Shown piece by piece: positions 42,331 through 55,958 of a DNA stretch of 64,000 nucleotides (its first letter is position 1; every line of letters starts with the position of its first letter). The stretch comes from Chionoecetes opilio (Eukaryota; Arthropoda; Malacostraca; Decapoda; Majidae): assembly GCA_016584305.1 (NCBI GenBank), contig JACEEZ010023664.1:560583-624582 (forward strand), written 5' to 3'. Below the pieces are notes generated by a model. That model worked only from the letters and a program-made list of their open reading frames with translations. It made no database searches and was not told the origin of the DNA. The position numbers and the translations under genes are program-made.

Positions 42331-45240
42331 CCCTGTTCTTATTCCTTATATTACTATCTTCTCATAAGGATGACGCTAGGGGGTTTTTTGTACTTTTTCT
42401 TTTTTTTAACTTGGCCATTTTTTGTAATGAAAAAAAAAAAAATATGAATAACCCCCCTCTCTCTCTCTCTTCTTTTCCTTTTTATCTCTTCCCTCTCTCT
42501 CTCTCTCTCTCTCCTCTCCTCCTTCCCTCCCCTCCCTCTCCCCCCCTCTCCCCCTTTCCCCCCTCTCTCCTCTTTTCCTCTCCCCTCTCCTCTCCTTCTC
42601 CCTCTCTCTCTCTTCTCTCCTCTCTCTCTCTTTTCTCTTTTCTCTCTCTCTCTCTCTCTCTTCTCTCTTTGAAACTGTAGTTTTTAAACGCTTTTCATTT
42701 TTCCCCGCATTTTAGGAATCAGCTAAAAAAAGGGTGAGAGCAAGAAAAGGACTCGGTATTATGTATGAAATTATTTTTTTTTCATTTCAAAATGGAATAG
42801 GTTTTGTGTTTTTTTTTGTTTACATTTTTTGCTCTTCCTTGGAACCAGGGTGGATGTGGGAAAAAGGCTTGTTACTGTAATGAAATTTTATCAAATTGTA
42901 TTTCAAAGAAATTTTGTCATGATTATAAGTAAAAGATATTTTTTTTAACTTTGTTTTTAAAATTTCCAATCATGCTTAACTCAGTGACGTAAATAATTTT
43001 GCCATTTTGGCGGGGCTTAATACTGACTCAGATCGTGGAAGATTTTTTTAATCTATGTTTCTTTTACAGTATTATGTATATGGAAAAAAGGAAATTTTGT
43101 TGAAAATTTATAGTTTTTCCCAAACATTTTCCAAAGTAAACAATCTATATTCCATAAAAAAAGGAAGTGAGGCCTTTGGGGTTGCACACTAACTAGATAA
43201 GCCAAGCTCTTCTTGCGGGCCCCATAAAGAGAAAAACTGGCCACATTTTTAAGGGAAAAGTCAAAGCTGTGTATCCTGGTGTTGGCAGACCACAATATAA
43301 AAAGCACCCCAGGACGAATATGGTGGTTGTAGTCCGGGTTGTGAGTTAAATTTGAAGGGAGTCAAAAGGAAAAAAAGGGAATTTTAATGCAAACAAATGA
43401 AAAATTTAGAATTTGGAAGAGGCGGGAAAAATAAGATGGAATTACAAAATGGAAAGAGACAAAATAAATAAAGAAAGGAAAGAAAAAAAACCCTTGGAGA
43501 AAAATTTGGAAACGACTTACTCATTCCCGCATCCTCTCCTCATGAACTGACTCCTCCCCCACCCATGGAAAAGAAAAACACTCCATATTTAGAGTAGTTT
43601 TAACCCCTTGACTCGGGCCACACAAGTTGACCCAACAGTTGGAAAGGGGTGATGAAGGGAGGCAGAAAAAAGGGGATGGGAAAAATTACGCTGGACGAAT
43701 ATGTTTAAAAGGAATAGGAAAAAAAAAGAGCGTTAAAGTTTTTTTTGAAAGGAGTGTGAGCGGTGAGAGGGAGGGTAGTATCTTTGGGAAATCGTCTATA
43801 ACACAAAGGGGGGAGAAAGGGCATCGTGGCTTTGTTTTTATTTTACAGCGGGTCTTTTACAACGTGGGGATAAGGGGGCGCGGCAGTGTGTCTATGTGTA
43901 TCCTTGGGTGGAATTCCTGGCTGGTTGCATTTTGTCGGCGAGGAAAAGTCAGGTCAGGTCAGGCACCCTCAAAACCTGGTCCCAGACGGGGGGGGGCCTA
44001 AACCGTGCGGTGGTGTGTGGTGTGTGTTTGTGTTTACGCCGCTACATGGTAACAAGGGGGATAGGGACAGCATAGGCCATGTAACCCCCTCGACCCTTAA
44101 AACTCACCCCCCGTACCTCTAGGATAGGAAAATGTATAAAGTTCTAGTAAAAAAAGGCTGCAACGGGGAATGGAGGGCAAAAAAACTTCCACACGGAACC
44201 CAAAACCCGGCGACCATCACGGCGCCAACCCTCCCCTCAAGGTCGCATCCCAAACCTACCCTATGGGGACATGGCACCTTCTCACACACTTTGAATTTTT
44301 TACATTCAAACAATGCGGTTACATAACGGCGCCGAGCACGGGCCCCAAAACACACGTCCTGTCATGTAAAGGTTTCTCTGGGGAAGAATATTTTTAAAGT
44401 AATGAGACTTGCCCTGCTGATAATTTCGTTTTTCAAGCGTATGTACCCAAAACAGTGTCTTTTAAATTTAACTCTTTTTTTCATCCAAAAAAAGGGTATT
44501 AAAGCAAATTTTTCAACCATCCCCCTGAGGCCCCCTACCATGTCGCTTAAGGGTGAGCAGGACTGCCAAAAAGTGAACCGTGACGAAAGTGTGAAACAAG
44601 GCCGGTCGGAACGCTGCCGTGATTTCAGAGGTGAACCAGCCCTTTACCTACAGGTACCTTCCTGAAAAGACTAATCAACCCTCGCGATGTGAAGATTCAT
44701 AGGTGAAAAAGGGGAAATACGTCGATCCCGCAACGGGCCCCTTTAACAATTAAAAAAATAAAAGGGAGAGATGGGTTTCCCTTTCAAAACACCTAAAAAT
44801 TCTTCGTGAATTTTTTTTTATTTGGGCAAAAACCAATTTCAGGCCCCCACTTTGTCCTCCTGAATAGTTTTTGATGGTTTTGAATTAATCTGGCTCCATT
44901 TTTTTCGGCTCAAGTTTTTACATGGTGGTTTGGGGGGGGGAACCTGCCCCTCCAGTCCGCCCCAAAAATTGCTATGCTTTTCACTGCCTATTATTGGGAA
45001 TTTTTGTTTTTTTTTTTTATCTTTGTTTTAAACCCAAAACCCCCCCAACCCAACCTAAACTGATTTAAACCCAACTTCTTTCGCTGAAATAACGGGGGAT
45101 TTTGGTATTAAATGTAATTCATTATTTTTCAATTTCCCATGGGAAATGGGCTCAAATTCAGAATGAAGAAAGCTCACGATGGGGTCGGGAAGAGTCCCAG
45201 GGCTTTTGAAAGCCCACTACCAAAATAATACCAATATTTA
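42331..45240. other. Low-accuracy-looking sequence with (CT)n tract; no gene supported
   Basis: Homopolymer runs of 3-9 bases are unusually frequent. (CT)n-rich DNA is at 42460-42665. 45000-45230 is an inverted, run-inflated version of the repeat at 6350-6600. Apparent frames (for example 43627-44001) have no recognisable content and I do not call them genes. Confidence 0.6.
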
Positions 45241-45653
45241 TACTGCAAATTTTCCACAAGGTCTAAACACATAGCAGAAAAGCAACAAAGGCATACCTAC
45301 AGCATTAAATCTAAGCTATATGTCATAGGTAGCAAAATATTAGAATATCAATTCGTGGGGGCATCCTGCAATATATTATGACCGATTTGGGTTACCCTGT
45401 CATTCCCTTGACATTCTAGCTAGTATAATTTTTCATTCACATTCATTGCACTGTGAATATTGTATTCAGGTACATGCTCAAAATCATTTGCTTTCCCCTA
45501 CAAATTTTTTTTTTTTTAATTACTTGTGATAAATTTACGAATTTATTTTTTCCCCTCAAAAACACCAATATTTTTTTCTTCTCAAAACCTCCTTGTAAAA
45601 TAGGGGTGCGTCTTATGCGGAGGTGCGTCGTGCAAATACGGTATATATATATA

Positions 45654-46462
45654 CAGGGAAGTCCCGAAGATACGAGCAGTTAGGTTCCACCTGGCATACT
45701 TGTAAAGTGAAATCTCGTATAGCGAAATACATAACTACAGGGAGGTCCCGAAGATACGAGCAGTTAGGTTCCAGCTGGCATACTCATAAAGCGAAATCTC
45801 GTATAACGAAACACATAACTAATGGTAAAATATAGGTTTGGTTCCAGGATCCCATCAATAAAAATCAATAAAAAAAAAAGACATGTTTTTCAAGCTAAAA
45901 TAAACTATAGCAAACACAACAAACACACAGCGTCTATACTACCCACACTGTACTACCTATTCTGTAGAAAAAGCATTCTGAAAGAGAAAATAGCACACAA
46001 AATAACATAACTGCACATTATTAAACATAAAACATGCATAACAAGCAAAAAAGACGTTGTAATGTAGGGGACGCCGAGTGATACGAGAGGGTAGTGTAGG
46101 GGTCCCAAGGTTGGGGCCGCACACCTGCTAATTACCCCTAAAGGTCAGGCTGCGCCATATGCTTAATTACCCTTCAGGTCATGCCTTGCTAGGGGTGACC
46201 TGACTGCGGTCCCAAGGTTTGGGCGGCACACCTGCTAATTACCCCTAAATGTCAGGCCGTGCCATATGCTTAATTACCCTTCAGGTCAGGGCTTACTAGG
46301 GGTGACCTCACTGGGGTCAACCAAATCCCCCTTTGTCCAGCCCAGGAGTGGTAGGGCGCGAATTTTGAACTCGATCTCGTATATTGAAAATAGACCCTAA
46401 TTTACACATCTCGTATCATCGGATTCTCGTATACCGAATGCTCGTATAACGGGACCTCCCTG
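45654..46462. mobile_element. CAGGGAAGTCCCG-family TIR element, copy 2 (rearranged)
   Basis: Starts CAGGGAAGTCCCGAAGATAC at 45654, has the same start again at about 45737 and ends CGGGACCTCCCTG at 46462. It holds repeated arms GGTCCCAAGGTT...CTAATTACCCCTAAA twice in the same direction instead of the inverted pair of copy 1. Confidence 0.75.
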
Positions 46463-47118
46463 TAATGGTAAAATATAGGTTTGGTTCCAGGACCCCATGA
46501 AAGACATGTTTTCAAGCTAAAATAAACTGTCGAGGTCCTAATGTTGGGGCTGCACACCTGGCTAATTACCCCTAAAGGTCAGGCCGGACACCTGGCTAAT
46601 TACCCTTCAGGTCAAGCCTTGCTTGGGGTGACCTGACTGGGGTCAACCAAAATCCCCCTTTGTCCAGCCCGGGAGTCCTGTACGTATTCAGTCAGTTACC
46701 TACCAACCACTACAGTGAGAGGAACACCACTCCTCCTCTCCCTGTGTTCCTCTCACTATGGTGGTAGGTAGATAACTGCCAGAAGCTGGTCTAGGAAGCC
46801 AGGGCGGGAACCCAGCAACGGAGGAGCGGGAGGAATTTGGGTCGCGAGCGAGTCAGGTCCACGCCAGGTGTTGGCTTGACCTTTAGGGGTAATTAGCCAG
46901 GTGTGCGGCCCCAAGCTTGGGGCCACCACAACATCATCATATAGCCCAGATGCATATGTGGTAGGGCGCGCATTTTGAACTTGGTAATTTTACTCACCCC
47001 AGTTTGAATGTCGTAGCATTGGATTTTCGATCTCGTATATTGAAAATAGACCCTAATTTACTCAGCTCGTATCATTGATTTCTCGTATACCGAATGCTCG
47101 TATAACGGGACTTCCCAG
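46463..47118. mobile_element. CAGGGAAGTCCCG-family element, copy 3, left end missing
   Basis: Joined directly to copy 2. It contains the inverted-arm core (46545-46930) and ends CGGGACTTCCCAG at 47118, next to TA and the following element. Confidence 0.7.
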
Positions 47119-47120
47119 TA

Positions 47121-48334
<1,214 letters not shown>

Positions 48335-49970
48335 CAGGAAGTCCCGTTATACGAGCATTTGGATACGAGAAATCTAGATACGAGCTGAGTAAATTATGGT
48401 CTATTTCAATAACGAGATCGAAAATCCAATGCTACGACATTCCAACCTGTTGTGTTGTTGTGTTTGGTATAGTTTTGTAGCGGTCCAAGGTTGGGGCCGA
48501 CACCTGGGGGGGAGATGCTCGAAAGAGTTCGGGCCGTAAGTATTTTACCCTACAGGTTGTACCTCGTAGCGCCTCTACGGGTGTGCTCAAACCGTTTTTC
48601 TCCCTTGTACGGGACCGCGAGGCTAAGGGTGGTCGGCACCACCCTTAACTCCTACGGGAGTGAGATTTGAAGCGACTAGACATCAACAACAACAAAATAC
48701 AAGTTTGTATACTATTTTTATGTTTACTGTGTATTATAGAGCCATTTCATGCTTGCCTGTTTGAAATGTGATGTGTTTATTGCATCATTGACTCCATATA
48801 TATCATATTTGACATACAATACCTATATGTGTAATAAATTCATATTAAGGCAAACCTAATATATTAAATATATATATCGGTCGACTTCTTGAATCAAAAC
48901 GTATAGGTCATCATACAAGTTTGGCCGCTATAATGATGCGGTGGTGGTGGTGGTATCAAATGTCTGACGTACACACGCACACACACAAGTGTGTCAGAGT
49001 GAGGTGTTAGCCCCCCAGTGTGTCCGTCTGACCTAAAGAGCGAACGCGTAGTTCTCGTCCACTATAACGGAGTACCGCCGCGGCCACGGGTACGGCGCGG
49101 GCCACAGTACTCCATAGATGCTAATCTCTGGCACGCGGGACTCGAACCTAGGATCAGCGCATCAAGGTATACCCTGGGTACGTCTCTGTAGTATTCAGCA
49201 GGAGAATATTACGCTGAAAGGCTAATATGGCGGCAATGTATCATCGTAACAGTCTGGCGGCATTTGAAGTGTATCTTTAAATTTATTTCTCGGGCTCCCT
49301 GACAGCTGAGAGCAAGGTGATTGGCCAGATAAGGCTGCATTCATGCGAGGCGCTGCTCTGTGATTGGTCAGCAGAATTTCCCCACACATATCCCTAGAAT
49401 ATCCCTAATATTCCCCACCCAGAGGCCACCGATCACTGTACGGGAGTGACAGCTCGGTACGAGCATCAACCTCAGCCCACCCTCGTAAGGTTATTGTAGC
49501 CATACACTCATAAGTTGTCCCTTACGAGGGATCTTCGAGCATCCCTGCCCTGGCTAATTACCCCTAAAGGTCAGGCCGCACACCTGGCTAATTACCCTTC
49601 AGGTCACGCCTTGATTGGGGTGACCTGACTGGGGTCAACCAAAATCCCCCTTTGTCCAGCCCGGGAGCCCTGTATTCAGTCAGTTACCTACCAACCACTA
49701 CAGTGAGAGGAACACAGGGAGAGGAGGAGTGGTGTTCCTCTCACTGTAGTGGTTGGTAGGTACCTGACTGAATACAGGACTCCCGGGCTGGACAAAGGGG
49801 GATTTTGGTTGACCCCAGTCAGGTCACCCCAAGCAAACCAGGTGTGCAGCCTGACCTTTAGGGGTAATTAGCCAGGTGTGCGGCCCCAACCTTGGGACCA
49901 CTACAGTTTATTTTAGCTTGAAAAACATGTCTTTGATGGGGTCCTGGAACCAAACCTATATTTTACCATT
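48335..49970. mobile_element. CAGGGAAGTCCCG-family TIR element, copy 4, with a 1-kb insertion
   Basis: Begins CAGGAAGTCCCGTTATACGA. The palindrome core resumes at about 49550-49910 with the arms around 49725. The far end is not a proper TIR; the next copy starts immediately after. The arms are interrupted at 48508-49548. Confidence 0.75.
48508..49548. mobile_element. Unclassified 1-kb insertion with GATGCTCGAA inverted ends
   Basis: GGGGAGATGCTCGAAAGA at the left, TCTTCGAGCATCCCTGC at the right. CCTGG is repeated at both borders (48503-48507, 49549-49553). Inside are a perfect hairpin TAAGGGTGGT-cggc-ACCACCCTTA (48624-48647) and, on the minus strand, a tRNA-like box B GGTTCGAGTCCCGCG (about 49134-49150). 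No protein frame. Confidence 0.5.
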
Positions 49971-50667
49971 ACAGGGAAGTCCCGTTATACAAGCATTCGG
50001 TGTACGAGAATTCGATGATACGAGATGTGTAAATTAGGGTCTATTTTCAATAAACGAGATCAAAAATCCAATGCTACGTCATTCAAACTGGGGTGAGTAA
50101 AATTACCAAGTTATTTACTAAAGTAAATTACAGGTTATTTACTAAAATTATAAAGTCATTTACTGACTATATGATTTTACCTAAGGTTGTACGATAATCA
50201 ATCTGAAAATATGATAATTCTGGTGGCTCGGTACGACAATGTGGCCAACAAAAGTTCACATCCCTGGACAATGTACAATGATTCAGATGCGCAGAGACGA
50301 GTTTGTGGGCAGTGGAAGAGGTCTGCGCACCCCTCCCTTGTCCCTTACCTACCCTACCATCTCGAGTCTATTGTATCACGCGGCGTCCCCAACAGTACAT
50401 ACAACGTCTATTTTGCTTGTATGTATTGTGCCTTGCACAATCCAGCACAGCCAGACCCAATCCAGGGCCAGCACCGAGGATCTTTCCTCTTCCCTAAGTG
50501 ATCAAGGGGAGGAGGAAGAACTCTAACCCAGTCATCCCTGCAAACGCAGTCACTGCTGTTTTCTCTCGAGCCTCGGAGAGAGAAAATAGGGACTCTCAGC
50601 TGGCTACGTGCCAGCTTCCTGTCTCCCCACACAACATTACCACTTGTGAGTGTTATGCATGTTTTAT

Positions 50668-51507
50668 ATAGCTCTATGCCCTCCATCAGGCCATCACGCA
50701 CCTCCCCGCCTGTCATACCAAGGGCAAGGCTGTGATTTACACAGACTCCCTCTCCTCACTCCACCTCCTCCTCTCCCGCCACCCCCACTCATCCACGTCC
50801 CTCGTCCACGTCGTCCAGAGGACCCTTCTCCACCTTACCACCGAGGGCTGGGATATCGCCTTTCAGTGGGTTCCCTCCCACGCTGGTATCCCAGGCAACG
50901 AGGTAGCGGATTCTGCTGCTAAGATGGCCTTATCAGAGGTAAACATAACACCCTTCCCTCTGCCGCTCTCCACAGCCACACGCCTCATCTCCCGGGTCTG
51001 CCGCTCCACCTGGAATAACATGCTCGGCGATGCCCTTCGCATCACCTCCATGGGCCAATACCGCAGTGACTCTTCCCCCCAGCCGTGGATAAGGAAAAAG
51101 TCCCGCGTCCTTGATGTCACCCTCACCCGCCTCCGCCTGGGGCACACGACACTCACGGCTCACCTACACCGTCTCCGTCTGTCCCCTGACCCTCACTGCC
51201 CCTGGTGCATAAATGTTCCGGAGACTATTGAACATTTTCTGCTGCAGTGTCCGCGCTTCCACTCCCACCGTGTAGTGCTACACCTCAACTCCTCGCCCTG
51301 AACGTCACCACCTTTGACCTGCCCACCTTGCTGGCGGCGGCGGGCATTCCCCCCCCACGGCAACACGGCGTCATCCGCCTCACCTGTGCCTTCCTGAGGA
51401 AGACAGGTCAACTACCGTGCCTGTGATAGCATCATAGGATATCACCAGGGCTCATAGTGTTCCCCAAGGGATCCTCGCAGCCCTAAAACAAGAACAAGAA
51501 CAACAAG
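50668..51507 (+). mobile_element. 5'-truncated LINE with RNase H domain; 13-bp target duplication
   Basis: ATGCATGTTTTAT occurs at 50655-50667 and 51508-51520. The 3' tail is AACAAG/AAGAAC repeats. It is inserted in the TIR element at 49972. Confidence 0.9.
50732..51301 (+). pseudogene. LINE ORF2 C-terminus: RNase H and zinc-binding tail
   Basis: One open frame: IYTDSLSSL and FQWVPSHAGIPGNEVADSAA (RNase H active-site segments of I/R1/Jockey-group LINEs), then LRLGHTTLTAHLHRLR and DPHCPWCINVPETIEHFLLQ, followed by CPRF (a cysteine/histidine zinc-binding tail). Truncated at the 5' side. The part at 51137-51240 is the segment also found in the TIR family at 8081, 28174, 58395 and 59223. Confidence 0.9.
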
Positions 51508-51923
51508 ATGCATGTTTTATGTTTAATTAATGTGCAGTTATGTTATTTTGTGTGCTATTTTCTCTTTCAGAATGCTTTTTCTACAGAATAGGTAGTACAA
51601 TGTGGGTAATATAGACGCTGTGTGTTTGTTGTGTTTGCTATAGTTTATTTTAGCTTGAAAAACATGTCATGTTTTTATTTTTTATTTTTTATTGATGGGG
51701 TCCTGGAACCAAACCTATATTTTACCTTTAGTTATGTGTTTCGTTATACGAGATTTCGCTTTACGAGTATGCCAGCTGGAACCTAACTGCTCGTATCTTC
51801 GGGACTTCCCTGTAGTTATGTTTTTTGCTATACGAGATTTCGCTTTACGAGTATGCCAGGTGGAACCTAACTGCTCGTATCTTCGGGACATCCCTGTACA
51901 GTCAGCGCCATTAATATTGGCTC

Positions 51924-52751
51924 TGTTGAATTGCTTCAACATGCTGTGGCAAATCTTCATAATAAGACGAGAAAGGGTCAGAGCAAAGGCGGGTTGTGCT
52001 GTGTTCTTGGTTCTGCTTTATCTAGAATAATTCTACAGCGCCCAATACATTGAAATTAAGAACCCTTGCTTACATCTAAAATCTTACTTACAAACAAGTT
52101 TCTAGTATCTATAAATAAAATGACATCATAATTAACAGTAAACCAGTCACAATATATATATATAGTATGTGATAAATACTATTTAATAATGACATAGAAA
52201 ACAGGTAATACTAATACAATAAACAATAAGTATACTATATATTGTACGCTGTTCATAATATACTACATAAAATTATCAAACTACTATCATTAAAATGCTA
52301 CCAAGAAAACATAAAAAGCTGACTTACATAACAACACAAAGGTCAACCTTATCCATGTTTACCACATACTCCAAGCATGGAAGTTTTTTCCAAATAAGAA
52401 TTACAAATAAAAAAATCTTCATATGCAACATCATTAAATAATCAAATGTTACTATCTATTACTTGGAAATGGTTCCCACATGTATTACAATAAATTATCA
52501 GATCTTCTAGTAACATTTTACATAAATCAAATCAGCACAAAATCTCAAGTTGTGATTTTTAGGTTATGAGAAACCCTGGGTTTGATCTGTTCATCCCAAA
52601 ATCTCTACTATACAGGAGTGGCTTTCTTCAACCTTTTGCCATAAACTAGAATCACCTTTGATATTCACTTGGTGTAAACCTTGTAACAGGCAGGGTAGAT
52701 CCTTGTAAGTCTTGACTCTAGATTCCATTTACAGAAGTATTTGATTCTAGG
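51924..52751 (-). repeat. 3' LTR of BEL/Pao element
   Basis: Starts (plus strand) TGTTGAATTGCTTCAACATG at 51924 and is nearly identical over 220 bp to 58109-58330 and 60497-60720. The right border is estimated from a purine-rich tract (on the minus strand) at 52750-52785, which would be the polypurine tract; no clear TG/CA border is seen there. Confidence 0.7.
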
Positions 52752-52867
52752 GGACTTTCTTTCACTCTTTCCTTTGCAGAAATAAATACTTTTGATATTA
52801 CACTTTTTAGAGCCATATGAAGAACTAGTTAATGATGAAGTTGCAGAAAGGTGTAGTTAATGGAGTA

Positions 52868-53256
52868 CAGGTTGAAGTTCCCAAACTCGGCAACCTCGGG
52901 ACCAGCGCCGAGCCGAGTAATGGAATTTTCCGACTTTTAGAACATAGATATATTAAGGAGGAAAAAAGCATAAAAATCACGTTTGGACATTTGGGAGCCA
53001 TAATACCAATAACAGACCTGTAGAAGTACACAAAATAACAGTGTACACAACTCTACAGTCACAACACCACTGAAAAATAACAACAAACAAATCGGCGGGA
53101 GAAACCCAGCGGCCTAGTGTGGTGGCACCTAGCGGCCGACCCGGCAACTACGCGCCGGGTTTTGGGTGTTCTGCCGTGTTTTGGAAAATCCGGAACCATA
53201 GCCGAGTTTTGGGTGTTGCTGAGTCTTGGGATGCCGAGTTTGGGAACTTCAACCTG
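52868..53256. mobile_element. TA-flanked TIR element (389 bp) inside the BEL/Pao integrase
   Basis: CAGGTTGAAGTTCCCAAACT at 52868 and AGTTTGGGAACTTCAACCTG ending 53256 are perfect inverted repeats of at least 20 bp, with TA on both sides. No coding region. Confidence 0.9.
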
Positions 53257-53881
53257 TATTACAATCAGGTTCATCTTCAATATGTGTCAAAGGCCTAGAA
53301 TTAACACAAGCTTCAATCTCATGTAGGGTAGTTTCTAATTCACTCCTAGATATATAATTCACACCTAGAGTTTTTCTAACAGCAGACTTCACAGATCTTA
53401 TCAAGCGTTCCCACCAGCCTCCCCACCAAGGAGACCGTGGAACGATGAATTTCCAATGAGGAGATAGAAGACCATACACTTTTTGCAATTCATTAATAGA
53501 TGCCACAAAGGTTTCAGCATTATCTGAATAAAACACTGAAGGAAGCCCCCTACGGGCAATGAATCTCTGAATAGCAAGCATGCAGTTAAAAACACTCAAG
53601 TCAGTAAGCTCCACATGAATGGCTCTGACTACTGCACAGGTGAAAAGCAAAATGTAAAACTTCTTGGAAGGAAAATCTGAACAGAATAGAGGACCAGCAA
53701 AGTCAAGTCCAGTCACAGTAAATGGAGGTGTAGATTTCACTCTTAGTTCTGGGAGAGGAGCTACAGGTTGACTACATGCTCTCGAATCATGTCTTTGACA
53801 CCTTACACATTCCCTGGTGACAGACTTTGCCAATCTTCTAATGCCTATTATCCAAAAACTATCTCTTAAAGTAGACATCAT
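53257..53881 (-). pseudogene. BEL/Pao integrase (part)
   Basis: Minus strand. CVRCQRHDS is the second half of the HHCC zinc site. LDFAGPLF and YSDNAETF carry the two Asp and WWERLIRSVK the Glu of the DDE core. VNSRPLTHIEDEPDCN follows and is then cut by the TIR element. The normal continuation of the C-terminal domain is not found beyond that element. Confidence 0.85.
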
Positions 53882-54904
53882 AGTAGAAACACCTGCATGC
53901 TTGAGAAATTTATGCTGAAAACTAACAAGGAGCTTTGCTAAGTCACCTTTGGGTATTATGACTGGATGTTTACTTCCATAGCTTAAGTCTGCAAACTCAA
54001 GTCTACCTTTGATTCTTAATAAACCTTTATCATCTAAAAAGGACCCAATTTGATCAAGCTTGATCCTTTGGGGAGAGGCTTGTTATTTTTCAAAACATTG
54101 ATTTCTCCTGCATATATCTCTTTGATTACAATAAATCATTTTCAATTGGGCATTATTTAATTCATCAGCAGTGAGAAGGCCTGAATATTTCTTTATGCGT
54201 GGTTTACAGTTGTTTATGAATCTCAAAACCCAAGCAACAATATGCTGAGCTTTACTAAAGTGACTCCATCTACTAAACTCAAACAGGTGTTGCAGGATTA
54301 ATGGCAGCACAAACAATATCATCCTTATATTTAGCTTCTTCCTTAGTAGAAAACAAGGCTCTTCTTTCTTAACTCACGGACAAGGGTTCTGATAACCAAG
54401 GGGGACCATTTAACCACAAAGTGTTAGATACAAGCTGGTCTCCTAATATTCCTCTTGAAATCAAATCGGCAGGGTTGTCAATTTCCTTACAATGCTGCCA
54501 GCGACTTGGAGGAGTTACACTTTGGATTTCAGTAACTCTATTTGCAACATAACTTTTCCATTTATAAGAGTCACCTTGTATCCAAGCAAGGACAATCTTT
54601 GAGTCTGTCCAGCAATTTAGGGATGTATCCTTACTTAGATTTAGATGAAGAGCATTTTTTACAAAGGTAATTAACCTGGAACATAACAGAGGCGCCATCA
54701 ATTCTAACCTGGGCAGAGTTACAGTTTTGATGGGTGCTACTCTAGATCTGGAAGCCACTAGTGATACCTTTAAAGAACCATCTTGGCACAGGGTTCTGAC
54801 ATATACACAAGCTCCATATCCCTTTTCAGAAGCGTCCCCAAAAGTATGCTTTTATCAAGGCTATTCCAAGGAAGACCTGAAAAATAGCATCTATCAAGAC
54901 TCTA
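53882..54904 (-). pseudogene. BEL/Pao RNase H and linker
   Basis: Frame 54758-54369 has TLPRLELMAPLLCSRLI, LNCWTDSKIVLAWIQGDSYK and HCKEIDNPADLISRGI, the RNase H domain of BEL/Pao pol. 54322-54083 continues toward the integrase (AQHIVAWVLRFINNCK). A frameshift lies near 54365 and others precede the integrase. Confidence 0.8.
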
Positions 54905-55958
54905 TTATCTAAGAGAGGTAGCACTCTCAATCCACTTCTCAAACTTTCTTTGTAGTTCTAGGGGCAACATGTCATCCCAAGAAATACCTAACCTCCAAAT
55001 ATCTTGGAAGAGTATTTTACCAAACATCACAAAGGGACTTATGATACCCAGAGGATCAAAGATCTTGGCAATAAAACTAAGAACAGATCTTTTGGTAAAT
55101 ACTAACTCAATTTGGGCACCTAAATTTAGTCCCTCAAAGGAGAATGTATCAAGAGGAGTTACACCACTGCAATCCCAGCACATTAGTAACCTCATTCCCA
55201 CTTACATAGTCAAGTTGATCATTAAATCTAGATGTTACCAGTCTACTATTAGAAACCCATTTTTTCAAAGGCATCCCTGCATGTGACAAAACCTCACAGG
55301 CTACACTAAACTTTGCACAAGCTTCTTCTACACTAGCTGGACCACCTAGCCAGTTATCTACATACATATCCTCTTTTAATTCATGTATTATCTCAGTCAG
55401 TGGGTACCCTTCAAGATGATGTCGAATAGTAGCATTTAATAAGAAGGGGCTGGCAGTGTTACCAAATGGAACACGCAGAAATCTCATAAATCTTATCCCA
55501 TTTACACCCTTCAGAAAGAAACTATGCACATCTCTATTTTCTCACTTCATACTTATTTGCAAAAGTGCCTTGGTGATATCAGCAGCTAAGGCTATGGGCC
55601 ACCTCCTGAAGCGTATCAGTATTTCCACTAAATCAGGATTGAGGGATGGGCCAGTCAGTAAACAGTCATTCAGTGATATTCCATTATAACTACGAGCTGA
55701 TGCATCAAAAACGGGTCTAATCTTAGTACTCGCACTGCTTTCTCTGACTACAGGACGGTGAGGCAGATAATAGGTAGGGTAAGGACTAGTAATCTCATCA
55801 CATGGAATTTCCTCAATAATACCTTCCCTCTCATAATCATCAAAAACCTTATAATATTCTGTTTTAAGCTCAACATCTTTATGCAACTTGGTATGTAATC
55901 TATCTAGTCTCTTTATAGCAAGTTTTTCATTATCTATGATCACCCTTTGCTGCTTCAC
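54905..55958 (-). pseudogene. BEL/Pao reverse transcriptase
   Basis: Frames 55958-55542, 55529-55149 and 55201-54905 together cover the RT: IRPVFDASARS, ALAADITKALLQI (motif A), RVPFGNTASPFLLNATIRHH, EDMYVDNWLGG (motif C) and SFIAKIFDPLGIISP. Motif C is normally YVDD; here it is YVDN, so a catalytic Asp is lost or miscalled. Frame changes occur near 55535 and 55190. Confidence 0.85.

Larger units (their letters stand above)
49972..51896. mobile_element. CAGGGAAGTCCCG-family element, copy 5, carrying a LINE
   Basis: Starts CAGGGAAGTCCCGTTATACA at 49972. It ends with the duplicated terminus CTTCGGGACTTCCCTG (about 51797-51812) and CTTCGGGACATCCCTG (ending 51896). It is interrupted by a LINE at 50668-51507. 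Confidence 0.75.

Noticed and set aside
43627..44001. 124-codon open frame
   Set aside because: Lies in the low-accuracy block, has no recognisable content and biased runs; likely chance.
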